Origin: Gammaproteobacteria bacterium
Lineage (GTDB): Bacteria > Pseudomonadota > Gammaproteobacteria > Acidiferrobacterales > Sulfurifustaceae
DNA: 64,000 nt
Direction of reading: 5' to 3'
Assembly (NCBI GenBank): GCA_016199745.1
Contig: JACQFZ010000004.1
Location: 1-64,000 of the forward strand
The first letter of the stretch is position 1, and the number at the start of each line of letters is the position of its first letter. The translations under genes were made by a program, and so were the position numbers. The notes below the pieces were generated by a model, which worked only from the letters and a program-made list of their open reading frames with translations, was not told the DNA's origin and ran no database searches. This document shows positions 18,901 to 27,182 of the stretch, piece by piece.

Positions 18901-19477
18901 CGCTGCGCAGATCCCGCACTGCCATGTTCAGCGCGACTAACGACGACGAACAGAAGGTGTTGGTGTAAACCGATGGCCCGACCAGATTGAACAAATGCGA
19001 GATGCGATTGGCCAATACCGTGTTGTTGTTGCCGAGTAGGCCGAACGGCGTAATGCGTTGCGCGCTCGGCAGTCCGTGCGCGTAGTAATCCCAACCGCCG
19101 GCGACATAAACGCCGGTGCGACTGCCGCTGATACGTGCACGCGTGTAGCCCGCGTCCTGCAGTGCCAAGAATGCCTCTTCCAACAAGATGCGCTGTTTCG
19201 GATCGATAACCTCTGCTTCCCGCTCGGAGATGCCGAACAACTCGTTGTCGAATGCGAATGGCGCGGTCATGAAACCGCCTTGGTCGCAATACGCCTTGAG
19301 CGGCGCCTGCGCATCGGCGCTGTAGATGCGCTGATGCTCCCAACGATCGGCCGGCACCGCCGTCACGCAATCGCGCTGGCTCATCAAGTTTTGCCAAAAC
19401 TCGTCGAGATTCGACGCCTGCGGAAAGCGGCCCGACATACCGACGATGGCAATGCGATTGTCTCTAGCGACGTTCAT
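15887..19477 (-). CDS. Unusual megasynthase: KS-ACP-ACP-AfsA-like hotdogs
   Basis: A 1196-aa polyketide-synthase-like protein with an uncommon domain order. Residues 1-430 are a modular-type KS with Cys176 (TNTFCSSS, Phe instead of the usual Ala before Cys), His in EAHGTGT and His in AIGHLEP. Residues 430-730 show no acyltransferase or ketoreductase motifs. Two carrier domains follow, with phosphopantetheine serines Ser775 (GIDSVTRTE) and Ser860 (DIDSIDRTE). The C-terminal part, about 920-1190, holds two AfsA-like hotdog repeats: HPFFFDHPLDHVSG from His942, and PTDHLPLGYLVEAFRQ near 1090. AfsA joins a beta-ketoacyl chain to dihydroxyacetone phosphate. Extender units must be loaded in trans. 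GAGGAG precedes the ATG. Confidence 0.85.
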   Translation of the reverse strand: MNVARDNRIAIVGMSGRFPQASNLDEFWQNLMSQRDCVTAVPADRWEHQRIYSADAQAPLKAYCDQGGFMTAPFAFDNELFGISEREAEVIDPKQRILLEEAFLALQDAGYTRARISGSRTGVYVAGGWDYYAHGLPSAQRITPFGLLGNNNTVLANRISHLFNLVGPSVYTNTFCSSSLVALNMAVRDLRSGVCDTALVGAVQMLWPEHYIALSQFRALSKTGRCRSFDADADGFVPGEGAGVLVLQRVVDARNDHRRIYAQILGTSVNHTGKAANLSSPSSEAQEAVIRQALKDAELPARAIDYIEAHGTGTALGDPIEAKALKNVFVGDDRQGRSCVLGSVKSAIGHLEPAAGIAGLIKIALALQHETIPANLHFRRLNRFINLTNTDLRVCDRNIPWPRQAVPRYAAISSFGMSGTNAHAIVTEADATPATVADPERPLALVISTRTPAQLQVLAGKWAARLDAGADAADLMRTAWQAREPMGYRLGVVAVNATAARTAFTRFAEAAAVESHLPEMYYAGESAPTRVVELAFDVAVDALPASCRPWRRTYDALSAGRSATTEMTAVALLAALADAGIYGDRYECSVECLPLLLSGLALITPEQISCTRPNAMPKAATLNGILLSDLEGVPLRDAIARLSINAVDRRVRIGIGATPVESIPVVTLADPQQAVATLCVLFYLRGGSVDVAPLLGFADARIVAAPLAPLLGKLFRHEHVTITQDSVQSIAAPTPVPTDPGDLLTLVRQRVKAVAQLDDEKFTDETTFDDAGIDSVTRTEIAHDLLARLPALTVTLDQLEDSASIAAIARLLTEGGATIAPIVAAVDWASVVIDIVRRVTNREITTDDFHTPIDELDIDSIDRTEIAAEWVGRYATKQAPLDALVNARTFAELIEHGRTDRTVVAVSAVTAPTIAHGARLVGAGKRLPTGEWRAPLFVDQTHPFFFDHPLDHVSGIQAAESIFALLQQIPSTTAQTWLPTSVHIDFKELIRLDAPNEVFARELRFGGESPARRFFYSGVIVGDRVRCTADIMLQPADDVIGDLPAIDDVVPAAKHTVNKSDARNVFIAPLDSDRFALVPLTEQPHFAKLAPTDHLPLGYLVEAFRQGVRYRAHQRNGAALAGERALITSLSASIDRPITRGIFCELAFSPVRLDEHARGQALVEQAALTTAGITIGRFSIETVRLINKQLVPHENT

Positions 19478-19507
19478 GTCCCTACTCCTCGACGCGCAGT
19501 TGAACGA

Positions 19508-19759
19508 TCAGCTATTCGGCTGCAATGCCACTCCTTTGCTCTGCAGGAAATCGATGATCTCGTTCAAGCTGTTCAACTTTTCGTATTCCTCGTCCTTCAC
19601 TTCGACGCCGTATTCGTTCTCGATCGCGCTGATCAGCGATAGGTGATTCACCGAATCGGCTTTAAGCTCACGAAAGAAATGCGTGTCGAGACCGATCTCG
19701 ATCACATCCAAGCTCAGCTTCTCGCGTACTACCTTGACCAAACTGTCCAATCGGCTCAT
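19508..19759 (-). CDS. Acyl carrier protein
   Basis: An 83-residue carrier protein with the phosphopantetheine serine in LKADSVNHLSL. It is acidic and helical, like fatty-acid and aryl-polyene ACPs, and differs from the PltL-type carrier at 8.8 kb. A strong ribosome site (GGAGGAGGTGA) precedes the ATG. It starts the leftward operon segment leading into the megasynthase, 30 bp upstream of it, and is the likely chain carrier for the KS pair, reductase and dehydratase. Confidence 0.88.
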   Translation of the reverse strand: MSRLDSLVKVVREKLSLDVIEIGLDTHFFRELKADSVNHLSLISAIENEYGVEVKDEEYEKLNSLNEIIDFLQSKGVALQPNS

Positions 19760-20039
19760 GGCTCACCTCCTCCTGACTCGTTGTTAGCAGCCAAAAATCC
19801 ATCGATAGTGCCGCCACCGGCTGCCGACGATGGCGATGTTTGCGTTTCTTCGGGTCGAGCGCGACCGCACGAAAGTTTCGACGAACTTTCGCGATGCCGT
19901 GATCGGCATGAAGAAATTTCTTGGTGGAACTAGTTTCCGGCTTGCGACGGAATTACGGACGGATGTGCATTCCTAACTACCCCCTCTTGCCGCTCCCTAA
20001 TCGTTTCACTTTAAATAGTGGATCAACCGCTATACCTGG
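19760..20039 (-). promoter_or_regulatory. 280-bp leader with two hairpins before the ACP gene
   Basis: The gap between the fabG-like stop and the ACP start holds two adjacent perfect hairpins: CGAAAGTT/AACTTTCG (19870-19891, 6-base loop) and ATGCCG/CGGCAT (19894-19909, 4-base loop). Neither is followed by a T-run on the minus strand, so they resemble a processing or leader structure more than a terminator. An internal promoter for ACP and megasynthase could lie here, but I cannot define its -35/-10. Confidence 0.4.
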
Positions 20040-20795
20040 CTAATTTACGTTACACGTTAAACCACCATCGGCGACGATCACCTGCCCGGTCACATACGAC
20101 GCTGCCGGACTACAGAGAAAACAAACCAGATGCGCCGTATCTTCCGCCTGCCCCAAACGCCCCATCGGTATGCGCTTGCTGATCGCCTGAAATTTCTCCT
20201 CCGGCATACCGGCGGTCATTTCCGTCTTTACCAATCCAGGCGTCACGCAATTGACCGTGACCCCAGCGCGTCCGAGCTCGTTCGCCAAGCAATGCGTCAT
20301 ACCGATCAACCCGGCCTTCGACGCCGCATAGTTCGCCTGCCCGGGCGACCCTTTATGCGCGCTGATCGAGGTGATGTTGATGATCCGGCCATTGCCGGCC
20401 TTGAGCATGGACGTCACGCTGTGACGGATGCAGTAGAACGCGCCGTTGAGGTTGGTAGCGATAACGCGGTTCCACTCGTCGGCACTCATGCGGAACACCG
20501 CCTTGTCGACGCCGATGCCGGCGTTGTTGACGAGCACGGATATCGAACCGAGCTGCTGTTTAATCGTCTGCATCATGGCAACGACCTGCTGCTCGTCGGC
20601 AACATCGGCCCGCACGACGACACCGTCGCCGCCCGCTGCCTTGATGTCGTGCAACACGGCATTGGCACCGTCGAGCGAACGGTTGTAATTGATAGCGACG
20701 GCGTAACCGTCGCTTGCCAGTGCTTTCGCCACCGCCGCACCGATGCCTTTGGAGGCGCCGGTCACTAACGCTACCGGTTTACCGCTCGACTTCAT
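20040..20795 (-). CDS. 3-oxoacyl-ACP reductase (FabG-like)
   Basis: A short-chain dehydrogenase/reductase (251 aa) that reduces 3-oxoacyl-ACP with NADPH. The TGASKGIG cofactor motif, NNAG, the serine in NITSISAH and the YAASK catalytic Tyr-Lys are present, and the C-terminus ends in [11 protein letters not shown] as in FabG. The start overlaps the dehydratase stop by 17 bp. Aryl-polyene clusters carry the same reductase-dehydratase combination. Here it would serve the KS pair. Confidence 0.9.
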   Translation of the reverse strand: MKSSGKPVALVTGASKGIGAAVAKALASDGYAVAINYNRSLDGANAVLHDIKAAGGDGVVVRADVADEQQVVAMMQTIKQQLGSISVLVNNAGIGVDKAVFRMSADEWNRVIATNLNGAFYCIRHSVTSMLKAGNGRIINITSISAHKGSPGQANYAASKAGLIGMTHCLANELGRAGVTVNCVTPGLVKTEMTAGMPEEKFQAISKRIPMGRLGQAEDTAHLVCFLCSPAASYVTGQVIVADGGLTCNVN

Positions 20796-21255
20796 TGACC
20801 TCTCCCAGTACGGTCTCCGTTTTTTTTACATCCGGCTCTTTGACGTAAATTTGCAGCGAACCCGACGCCACTTTTTCACCCTCGACCGACAAGATGGTGT
20901 CGGCGAAGATCACGTTACGGCGCCGACTCTTTTGCCGTACCTCGATCTCGAGCAAGCAACCCGGTTCCACCGCCTTCTGAAACTGAAACCGTTCGACGCC
21001 GACGATACGCGCCATACAATCGCCGCCGATGTCGACCAAAAAGCCGGCAACCTGCGATGCCGCTTCGATCATGACGACCGCCGGCAAAATAGGTCCATCG
21101 GAAAAATGTCCCGGAAAGTACGATTCGTTGTAGCTCACTGCTTTAACGCCTTTGACATATTCCCCTAGTACGCGCTCGATAATCCTGTCAACGAACACAA
21201 ACGGGTGTGAATGAGGCAGTGCCGACAAAATACTCTTGGTCGTTAACATTTCCAT
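20779..21255 (-). CDS. 3-hydroxyacyl-ACP dehydratase, FabZ-like hotdog
   Basis: A hotdog dehydratase (158 aa). [23 protein letters not shown] (catalytic His) and VVMIEAASQ (catalytic Glu) match FabZ. It would dehydrate the hydroxyacyl intermediate to a trans-2-enoyl chain. As no enoyl reductase is present in the cluster, repeated cycles would leave conjugated double bonds. An alternative start two codons downstream (MLTTKS) cannot be excluded. Confidence 0.88.
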   Translation of the reverse strand: MEMLTTKSILSALPHSHPFVFVDRIIERVLGEYVKGVKAVSYNESYFPGHFSDGPILPAVVMIEAASQVAGFLVDIGGDCMARIVGVERFQFQKAVEPGCLLEIEVRQKSRRRNVIFADTILSVEGEKVASGSLQIYVKEPDVKKTETVLGEVNEVER

Positions 21256-21315
21256 TAGCTATTAGTACTAGTTCCAACATCACTCGGTTCAATGCAAGAC
21301 GCCGCTACTAAGGCA

Positions 21316-22146
21316 TCAACCTTCCAAGGCAGTTGCGCGGAAATCGTCCGGGCGCAAATGCTGGTTGTACTTCAAACCGATCGCGCGCACGTTCGTGCGA
21401 CTGACGATTTCATCGCCGCGCTTGGTCATGAACGAATACTCGAGCTGCGTCCAAATGCCGTCGACCTTCGCCAGCTTGTACACGTCGAAGTATTTGAGCA
21501 GGTCGGTATCTTTGACCCAGAAGACGCTGCGGATCGCCGTGTTGCTCTCTTTGTCGATCCACAAAAGCGCCTTGGTGTAACCGAACTTGTCGACCTCTTG
21601 CGGCGTCTTCGGAATCATCTCGATCACCCAAGCGTTGCGGCCGTTGACCGCCGCGTGCTTGATGAATTTGAAGTTGTAATTACGCACCTTGCGCTCGGTG
21701 AGATCGGCGAAAGTAATATCGGATCCCATGAAGCTCGCGGTCTTGTCGGTGCTGGCGATGCGTTTCACCTTCTTCAAATCGTTCAGATAAATCCACTGCA
21801 GATCGTCGGCATCGGGCTCGTCGAAGTCGTAGCTCAAAATACGTGTGCCTTGCAGCGACTGCGGGTAGTCGACATTGATGAACGTGTATCGATCCGATCC
21901 ACTCTTGCCGAAGTCCTTTTGCTTCACGTGCATCTTGCGCCGGCGCTCGCTACCGGTGCGATCGATCAACAGCATCTCCAGCTCATACGTCACGTCGTCA
22001 CCGTCGTCTAAGTTCTCGACCCGCAGCATGACGTCTTCGACTTCTTTCGGTGTCAACGGCGCCAACTCGTCGGCGCTCCGCGCCACCGTCATGCAAGCGA
22101 CGATACCGAGCAAAACTGCCGCCAGTTGTTGTGATGCCTTTTTCAT
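21316..22146 (-). CDS. Periplasmic LolA-like lipid/lipoprotein carrier
   Basis: A 276-aa secreted protein with a signal peptide (MKKASQQ, hydrophobic core, cut near ARSA). The body matches the outer-membrane lipoprotein-sorting family that accompanies RND/MMPL exporters (conserved QSLQGTRILSYDF and WIYLNDLKKVKRI). These proteins form an open barrel that shuttles a hydrophobic cargo across the periplasm. It sits 24 bp after the exporter stop, so they form a functional pair. The cargo is presumably the cluster product. Confidence 0.82.
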   Translation of the reverse strand: MKKASQQLAAVLLGIVACMTVARSADELAPLTPKEVEDVMLRVENLDDGDDVTYELEMLLIDRTGSERRRKMHVKQKDFGKSGSDRYTFINVDYPQSLQGTRILSYDFDEPDADDLQWIYLNDLKKVKRIASTDKTASFMGSDITFADLTERKVRNYNFKFIKHAAVNGRNAWVIEMIPKTPQEVDKFGYTKALLWIDKESNTAIRSVFWVKDTDLLKYFDVYKLAKVDGIWTQLEYSFMTKRGDEIVSRTNVRAIGLKYNQHLRPDDFRATALEG

Positions 22147-22170
22147 ATTCTTCCTACTCCTGCCGATTTT

Positions 22171-24636
22171 TTAGCTCGCTCGCGACGTCGCCGGCGCCGC
22201 GCCGGGCGCAACGTCAGTAACGACGACATTTTTGCGTTTTTCGGAAATTGCCAACAACGCCGGTGACAACACTAAATCGAGGAACAGCGCGACCATCGTC
22301 GTGGTCGCCATGAGAATCCCGAAATTGCGGATGTTGTTCATCGATGACATGCAGTAAAACAAGAAGCCCAAGGCGATCACCAAGGCGGTGATGACGATCG
22401 GGCGTCCGGTTAAACCGATCGTCCGCGCCAACGCGTCTTCGAACGAGATGTTGCGCTCGCGCAGCTGGCGGAACGTCGCGAACAAGTGCACGGTATCGTC
22501 CACATACAGACCGAGCGCGATACTGCCGATTAGAATGGTGAATGTGTCCATCGGAATAGACAGCAAGGCCATAACGCCCATCGCTGCCACCACCGGCAGT
22601 TGATTGGGAATCATACTGAGCAGACCGAGCTTAATTCCGCCAAGTACCACCATCATCATCAACGCAATCATCACGAACGAGCCGATATAGCTGTCGCGCA
22701 TACTATTAAGCATTTCCACCGAGGTGCGCGACAACAACGCCATGATGCCGGTGAGCTCGACCTTGGCCATGTCGCCGATACGCTCATCGGCGATTTTCTT
22801 GATCGACTCCATCAGCGACGTGTAATAGGCCGCATCCATCCACGAGACGCGCACGGTAAGTCGAGCCTTGGAGTAATCCGGATCGGTGAAGTCGGACATG
22901 TCGTCCGAACCGCTGCTCTCGAACAGGAACAAGGCGCCGCCGATACCATCCGCCGACGGCAATCGATATTCCTGCTTTGTGCCGTCGTGCAGCGCCGAAT
23001 TGATTTCCTTCAGGAGATCGGTGATCGCCAAGGTCTTGCCGACGGCGACCGGCTGCGCCGGCAATGCCAGAATGTCGCTGGCGGTCTGATCGATACGTTT
23101 TAACAACTCGACATTCTTGAGCCCGTTTTCCTTACCGGTATCGATCAACATTTCCAAGTTGACCGTGCCCTTCATCGCGGCATCGATGTACTGCGTGTCG
23201 ACTCGTGCCGGGTGATCGGCCGGCAACCACGTGAGCGCGTTGTGCGCAAACTTCACTTGGGTCGCCAATATAAAGAGTGGAATGAACAACGCCGCCGTCA
23301 AAATCATTACCGCCTTGGCGTGACGAGCGGAGAACAATCCAAGCGTCATCAGCTGCGTATCGATCCAGCGATCGAGCCCGGTCGTCAAGTTGCCGCCGTG
23401 CGACCGCAGCCGGAACAACCGCAGAATGACCGGCACGAGCGTGAACGACAGTACCATGATGATCAGCACCGACAACGAGCCGAACACGCCAAGCTCGGCA
23501 ATCGGCGCGAGCCGCGAGCTACCGAAAGAGATCATGCCGGCGACCGTTGTCAGATTGGTGAAAATAATAGCGACGCTGCAATCGCTGATAGCATGGTGCA
23601 GCGCCTCGTGTTTGCTCTTGCCCTCGTCGAGACTGTTGAAGAATGTAGTCAGCAAGTGCATGGTCGAGCAAATGCCGGAGACGATGATGACCGACAACAG
23701 CACTTGGGTCGGCGGCTTGATCGACACGCCAGCAGCCGCCATCGCGCCGAAAGTGGCGAGCAACGTGACGACGACGATCAATCCGGGCACGACCAAAAAC
23801 GTGAAGCGCCGGGTGAACACCAGCAGCAACACGGCGATCGCCAACAAGCTAAGGCGCGTGTATTGCGGCATGTCGGCCGCCATCTGACCGACGATGGTGG
23901 TGCTTACCACCGGCGAGCCCGATACGTGAATCCGAAAATCCGGCGTATCGTACTGGCGCGCGAGCGCGACCAGCGCCTTGCTCATCTCCATCAACGCCTG
24001 CGGCTTCAAGAATTCATGGCTGCTACCTAGCGATTGGGTAAATTGATCACCGGCGACGAACTGCGACTCCGGATCGGTCACCGGCCGCGGCTGATAGCGA
24101 CTCGGTTTGATGCTGATATTGGTGTGTTTGCCGTCTTCCGACACCAATAAGTTTTTGTAGACCGGATGCGTCAGCACATAGCGCCGCAATTCCGCCATTG
24201 CCGCGGCATCTTTGGGCATGGTGTACAGCAGATCGTTGACGCTGAATTCGCCGTCGGCATTACCGTGCACGCGGCGGGCGTTGTAGAGGCTGGTGATGTC
24301 CTCGACGTGCGGCACTTTGCCGACGATGTCCTTGTGAAAGCGGATCAGTTTCGTCAGGAACTCCGGCGTGAACACGTTTTCCGAGTGGACGTTGACGATG
24401 ATTTCACCGTCCTGCCCGAACTGACGTTTAAAGTTGTTATACAGCACCATTTCCGGGTCATCGGGTTTGAAAAATCCCTCGATCGAACCATCGACAGTGA
24501 TTTTGGATAGGCTGGCGATCGGCACCGCCAATATCGCCAATAACAACAACGACGAGACCAGCGGGCGCGAAAAGCAAAAATTAGAAACCGCGGTGGCCTG
24601 CCGTTCGACCCAAGCCATAACTTTCTTGACGCTCAT
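22171..24636 (-). CDS. MMPL/RND-superfamily exporter
   Basis: An inner-membrane exporter of about 820 aa with the RND plan: one N-terminal helix, a large periplasmic domain, a helical bundle (VFTRRFTFLVVPGLIVVV onward), a second periplasmic domain and a second bundle containing GSIALGLYVDDTVHLFATF, where the DD pair is the likely proton-relay site. Aryl-polyene and hopanoid exporters belong to this group. ATG 24636 (MSVKKVMAW) follows a GGGAG site and is preferred to the frame start at 24666. First gene of the leftward arm. Confidence 0.85.
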   Translation of the reverse strand: MSVKKVMAWVERQATAVSNFCFSRPLVSSLLLLAILAVPIASLSKITVDGSIEGFFKPDDPEMVLYNNFKRQFGQDGEIIVNVHSENVFTPEFLTKLIRFHKDIVGKVPHVEDITSLYNARRVHGNADGEFSVNDLLYTMPKDAAAMAELRRYVLTHPVYKNLLVSEDGKHTNISIKPSRYQPRPVTDPESQFVAGDQFTQSLGSSHEFLKPQALMEMSKALVALARQYDTPDFRIHVSGSPVVSTTIVGQMAADMPQYTRLSLLAIAVLLLVFTRRFTFLVVPGLIVVVTLLATFGAMAAAGVSIKPPTQVLLSVIIVSGICSTMHLLTTFFNSLDEGKSKHEALHHAISDCSVAIIFTNLTTVAGMISFGSSRLAPIAELGVFGSLSVLIIMVLSFTLVPVILRLFRLRSHGGNLTTGLDRWIDTQLMTLGLFSARHAKAVMILTAALFIPLFILATQVKFAHNALTWLPADHPARVDTQYIDAAMKGTVNLEMLIDTGKENGLKNVELLKRIDQTASDILALPAQPVAVGKTLAITDLLKEINSALHDGTKQEYRLPSADGIGGALFLFESSGSDDMSDFTDPDYSKARLTVRVSWMDAAYYTSLMESIKKIADERIGDMAKVELTGIMALLSRTSVEMLNSMRDSYIGSFVMIALMMMVVLGGIKLGLLSMIPNQLPVVAAMGVMALLSIPMDTFTILIGSIALGLYVDDTVHLFATFRQLRERNISFEDALARTIGLTGRPIVITALVIALGFLFYCMSSMNNIRNFGILMATTTMVALFLDLVLSPALLAISEKRKNVVVTDVAPGAAPATSRAS

Positions 24637-24994
24637 AAGCTCCCTGACTCTAATCTCGGCGGCCAACGATGCTGGCGGACGCTCGTTTAAATCTCATGAC
24701 GAAAAGATGACAACAGATCGCTCGCGCTGAACGGCCGGTACCGATGAGCGTCATCGTGCGGAACTCGCATTCAATTTTTTGTTTGCTATTTTTCTAATTA
24801 TTATTCGATAGGTCATTCGCTAATTAAATGGATGATTCAATACGTTGCAAATCTTCCATCAATGCTTACAAAAATAAAATATAGCGTTACATCTTGTTAC
24901 AACTTGTTTCAATGTTTAAACACATTTCGCGTAGTGCTTCGGTAACCTGCATTCGCTCTTAACGTCGCATTTGACCAAGACGTGGCCATTCACA
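24637..24994. promoter_or_regulatory. AT-rich divergent promoter region of the cluster
   Basis: The region between the divergent exporter and ABC transporter genes is markedly AT-rich compared with its surroundings, particularly 24775-24920, as expected of a promoter zone serving both arms. It contains the tandem 10-bp repeats listed separately. I cannot assign individual -35/-10 boxes with confidence. Confidence 0.65.
24886..24915 (+). promoter_or_regulatory. Three 10-bp direct repeats, candidate OmpR-type site
   Basis: Three head-to-tail 10-bp units: GTTACATCTT, GTTACAACTT and GTTTCAATGT. OmpR/PhoB-family regulators bind direct repeats spaced by about one helical turn. The cluster encodes its own OmpR-family regulator at 30.3 kb, so this is the best candidate for its site. 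It lies about 80 bp upstream of the ABC transporter gene and 250 bp upstream of the exporter gene. Confidence 0.5.
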
Positions 24995-25798
24995 ATGATG
25001 AAATCGACTAATACCTATGTTCTGTCGTTGGATCCTCATCACAACGACCAACCCGTCACCGTTGCAAGGTACGAAAAAGTGAACAGTCATGTCGCTACGC
25101 TGACCGACGTCGGCAAAAAATATCCAATGGGTGAGGTGCAAGTGCGCGCATTGGAAAACATTGATCTTTGTATATACCGCGGACGATTTAACTTCGTTGT
25201 CGGCCCTTCCGGCAGCGGTAAGACGACGCTGCTCAATCTGTTGGGATGCATCGACAAATCCGACAGCGGCAACATCCATCTGCTCGATCACGATATAGCC
25301 ACACTCAACGACAATGCGCTCTCCGACTTTCGTAGTAACCATATCGGCTACATCTTTCAGCACTTCAATTTGATCCCGGTGTTGAGCGCTTACGAGAACA
25401 TCGAGTATCCGTTATTGCTGACCGGCATGGCGCCGGCGAAACGAAAACAGCGAGTGACGGAGGTGCTGGCCGCGGTCGGACTCGACGGTCTGACGCAGCA
25501 TCGGCCGAATCAGCTCAGTGGCGGGCAGCGGCAACGCGTCGCCATTGCCCGCGCATTGGTCAAGGCGCCGGCGTTGGTGCTCGCCGACGAGCCGACGGCC
25601 AACCTCGACACTCAAACCAGCCTGGAAGTCATCGAGCTGATGAAGCATATGCAACGGCAATATGACACGACGTTCGTATTCTCGACCCACGACGTCGAGC
25701 TGATGCCGTTCGCCGACGTCATCATCCGCTTACGCGACGGTCGTTTGGAGAATGTCGAAACGAAGGGTGCGCGGCAACAACAGCGAGGCCATCAATGA
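24995..25798 (+). CDS. ABC transporter ATPase, LolD/MacB-like
   Basis: The ATP-binding subunit of a type VII (LolCDE/MacB) transporter. Seen: Walker A GPSGSGKT, Q-loop YIFQHFN, signature LSGGQRQRVA, Walker B VLADEPTAN and H-loop STHD. It would power the permease next door to extract a lipidic cargo from the inner membrane. An earlier in-frame TTG (24971) exists, but ATG 24995 or 24998 is likelier; no strong ribosome site decides between them. It overlaps the permease ATG by 4 bp. Confidence 0.88.
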   Translation: MMKSTNTYVLSLDPHHNDQPVTVARYEKVNSHVATLTDVGKKYPMGEVQVRALENIDLCIYRGRFNFVVGPSGSGKTTLLNLLGCIDKSDSGNIHLLDHDIATLNDNALSDFRSNHIGYIFQHFNLIPVLSAYENIEYPLLLTGMAPAKRKQRVTEVLAAVGLDGLTQHRPNQLSGGQRQRVAIARALVKAPALVLADEPTANLDTQTSLEVIELMKHMQRQYDTTFVFSTHDVELMPFADVIIRLRDGRLENVETKGARQQQRGHQ

Positions 25799-27180
25799 AT
25801 TCGCTCAACATCGCCGCGCGCAATGTGTGGCGAAACCCGCGACGGTCGCTGATGACGACGTTAGCAATCGTTATCGGCACATTAGCGATATTGTTGTTCG
25901 GCGGTTACGTCGCCGCCATTTTTGCCGGCATGCAAACTAATATCGTCCGCGCCGCCGGTCACCTCCATGTTCATAAGAATGGCTTCTTCGATTTCGGCGC
26001 CGGCAATCCGACGGCGTATGACATTGCCGACTACGAATCGGTCGTGCAGGCAATCGCCGACGACACGGTGCTGCGGAAATATCTGGCGGTCGTGACCCCT
26101 ACCCTGCAGTTGGTCGGCATCGCCAGCCAATACGATAAAAACACCTCTACGACTTTCGTCGGTCAAGGCGTCATTCCGGCGGACCAGCAGCGTCTGCGGC
26201 AATGGGACGGTTTCGCTCTCGGTCTGCCGGTAGAACCGTATCCGCTGACCGGTACGCCGAGCGGCGCCGGCGTTATCGGTGTCGGTCTGGCGCGCATCTT
26301 GGAGCTATGCGGATCGCTGCCGATCTCGGGCTGCCGTCAACGGCCGAGTACCAGCGTCGATAACACCACGGTCGACGCAAAGTTCGCCGCCGATATTCAG
26401 CAACTCGTGGAATCGCCGGCGACGACAACTACCGGCGGCGCGACCCTGGATCTGTTATCGGCAACAACGAACGGCGCGCCGAATGTGGTGTCGCTGACCA
26501 TCGCCAAAACCGAGCAACAAGGCATGAAGGAGCTCGACGATCGTTATGTCGCCATGCACCTGCAACAGGCGCAAAAGCTGCTCTACGGACGCGCGCCGGG
26601 CCGCGCCAACACATTGATCCTGCAACTGACCGAAACGACGGCGTTAGCCACCGTCGTCGATCGATTGCAACAGCTGTTCAAGGAGAAACAGCTGGATCTG
26701 GAAATAAAAACCTTCGACGAATTCGTGCCGCTCTATAAGCGCGTGAATGGATTGTTCTTCGGCATCTTCGCCTTCATCGCCCTCGTCATCGGCCTGGTAG
26801 TGCTATTCACGGTGATTAACACCATGACGATGTGCGTCATGGAGCGCTTCAACGAGATCGGTACGCTGCGCGCGCTCGGTTTGCGGCGTAGCGGCATTCG
26901 TACGTACTTCGTGCTCGAAGGCTCGATTATCGGCATCGTCGGCGCCACCGCCGGCTTATTACTGGCGCTACTCGCGGCTTACGCGATCAACCATGCCGGA
27001 CTCAGCTGGCAACCGCCAAGCAGCAGCACTGCCCAACCGCTGCAAGTCCGCCTCGCCAATACGCCGGCGCTCATCGTCGGCTGCTGGCTGATTCTGGTCG
27101 CGATCGCATCGGTGTCATCGATGTTACCGGCCAACAAGGCAGCAAAAATGACCGTCGTCGACGCCCTACGCCACGTTTAA
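25795..27180 (+). CDS. LolC/E-MacB-like ABC permease (FtsX domain)
   Basis: A 461-aa permease with one N-terminal helix (MTTLAIVIGTLAILLFGGY), a large periplasmic domain and three C-terminal helices, ending in a typical FtsX-like segment (MERFNEIGTLRALGLRRSGI). This is the LolC/E and MacB topology. It is coupled to the ATPase by a 4-bp overlap and is followed 3 bp later by a LolA-like carrier, so the three look like a complete extraction system. Confidence 0.85.
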   Translation: MNSLNIAARNVWRNPRRSLMTTLAIVIGTLAILLFGGYVAAIFAGMQTNIVRAAGHLHVHKNGFFDFGAGNPTAYDIADYESVVQAIADDTVLRKYLAVVTPTLQLVGIASQYDKNTSTTFVGQGVIPADQQRLRQWDGFALGLPVEPYPLTGTPSGAGVIGVGLARILELCGSLPISGCRQRPSTSVDNTTVDAKFAADIQQLVESPATTTTGGATLDLLSATTNGAPNVVSLTIAKTEQQGMKELDDRYVAMHLQQAQKLLYGRAPGRANTLILQLTETTALATVVDRLQQLFKEKQLDLEIKTFDEFVPLYKRVNGLFFGIFAFIALVIGLVVLFTVINTMTMCVMERFNEIGTLRALGLRRSGIRTYFVLEGSIIGIVGATAGLLLALLAAYAINHAGLSWQPPSSSTAQPLQVRLANTPALIVGCWLILVAIASVSSMLPANKAAKMTVVDALRHV

Positions 27181-27182
27181 TC

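Noticed and set aside
19870-19909. Intrinsic terminator between fabG-like and ACP
   Set aside because: Two good stems exist but no T-run follows on the transcribed strand.
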